DNA of 5,311 bases, taken from positions 1 through 5,311 of the forward strand of contig VBLM01000007.1 of NCBI GenBank assembly GCA_005879095.1. The letters run 5' to 3'. The notes beneath the pieces were generated by a model, which was given only the letters and a program-made list of their open reading frames with translations, was not told the DNA's origin and ran no database searches. How positions within the stretch are numbered: the stretch's first letter is position 1; each line of letters begins with the position of its first letter. The translations under genes and the position numbers were made by a program. The stretch is from Deltaproteobacteria bacterium (GTDB lineage: Bacteria > Myxococcota > Myxococcia > Myxococcales > 40CM-4-68-19). Of this stretch, positions 4,654-5,311 are shown in pieces.

Positions 4654-5311
4654 CTAGAAGAAGCGCGCTCCGAGCGCAAGGCCGAGAATCAATGCCACGT
4701 AGACCGCCCGCGTCACGCCGAGGCGCGGCAGCAGCGCGGCCGCTCCGACGATGGTCGATGCGACCAGCAGGGCGTGAAACGGCCGCCCCGGCAATCCGGC
4801 CGCCAGCACCGATCGCGCCGCCAGCGCGCCGGCCAGCACCGCGCCGCAGGCCTTGAGCAGCGGCGTGCCGCTGGCGAAATGTGCGCGGCCGACGACGTCG
4901 ACCACACCCTCACCGCGCAGGTACCCCATCGCGAAGAGCCAGACCCGCGCCGCGACGTGCACCGAGTTGTACAGCCCGAGGAAGACCAGCACGCAGCCGA
5001 GACCGAGAAACGGCTCGGTCACCGCCGCTGCCAGCGCCGAGGTCGGCCGCAGCGCCAGCCACGGTCTGCGCCGGAAGCTCCCCGCTCGCCACCCGCTCTT
5101 CGAGCCGGACGGCGCCGCCGAGGATCGCCGCCGCCATGTACGGATGACAATTGAAGAATTCGAGGTGCCGCGCGACTGCTTTGGCCCGCTCGGCTGGCTC
5201 CGGGTAGAGCTCGGTCAGCGCCGGGCCGATCGCGTCGGCGAACCCGACGTTCTGCATCCCGCGCGGGTTCCACGAAGCCTGAAGAAAGAGCGATCGCAAG
5301 AAGACCCGTAC
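4654..5311 (-). pseudogene. PTS mannose-family IID component, frameshifted by a probable deletion near 5062, N-terminus beyond the right edge
   Basis: IID, together with IIC, forms the membrane channel of mannose/fructose/sorbose-type PTS. The right part, read from the edge, gives VRVFLRSLFLQASWNPRGMQ and RHLEFFNCHPYMAAAILGG, then LEERVASGELPAQTV; these are strongly IID-like (E. coli ManZ has RHLEFFNTQPFVAAPILG). From 5061 another frame takes over: WLALRPTSALAAAVTEPF, LGLYNSVHVAARVWLFAMGY, RGEGVVDVVG and hydrophobic helices up to TAG 4656-4654. In ManZ, 19 residues with the conserved K-x-x-LMGPLAG-x-GDP-x-F block separate the two parts; here they are missing, an apparent loss of about 59 bases. 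GTG 5022 could start a shorter C-terminal fragment but would make a non-functional piece. HPr follows after 16 bases, so the pair was part of a PTS operon. Upstream IIA, IIB and IIC would lie beyond the window. Confidence 0.9.

Noticed and set aside
4467..4679. HPr start moved upstream to 4679
   Set aside because: It would overlap the IID end and add a Ser/Arg-rich tail not found in HPr; ATG 4637 gives a standard HPr N-terminus.

Overview
The window comes from a strongly GC-rich bacterium whose codons mostly end in G or C. A zinc-ribbon/Yip1-type membrane protein, a Ser/Thr/Gly-repeat lipoprotein and a mannose-type PTS component next to HPr together suggest a Myxococcota/deltaproteobacterial lineage. 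That placement is an inference from gene style, not a measurement.

Layout. The left part (1-1786) is on the minus strand: a repeat-rich lipoprotein (938-1786), then 42 bases downstream a polytopic membrane protein (895 to beyond position 1). A 157-base divergent intergenic region with several inverted repeats separates these from the plus-strand block. That block holds a zinc-ribbon/Yip1-like membrane protein (1944-2765), an AT-rich patch with a T9 run, a broken DUF2752 gene (about 2813-3101), plsY (3098-3643) and an uncharacterised four-helix membrane protein (3720-4403). The right end is minus-strand again: PTS component IID (from beyond 5311 to 4654), then HPr (4637-4400), whose stop codon interlocks with the stop of the convergent plus-strand gene.

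How the genes work together. PlsY makes lysophosphatidic acid, the first phospholipid intermediate. IID and HPr belong to a sugar-PTS/phospho-signalling chain. HPr is phosphorylated by enzyme I on the His of its GLHAR motif and may also be a target of HPr kinase on the Ser of its GKSIMG motif. Most other products are envelope proteins of unknown role.

Most notable observation. Four of the eight genes cannot be read in one frame: the left membrane protein (near 784), DUF2752 (near 3000-3010), HPr (near 4573) and PTS-IID (near 5062). In each, convincing family sequence sits on both sides of the break in different frames. All four shifts have the same phase, equal to loss of 3n+2 bases or gain of one. 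In HPr and IID the family comparison says a short conserved block is missing, about 44 and about 59 bases. The neighbouring genes look intact. Clustered short deletions from assembly or sequencing are the most economical explanation, but real gene decay cannot be excluded. I see no CRISPR array, transposase, tRNA or rRNA, and no convincing undescribed multi-gene system.
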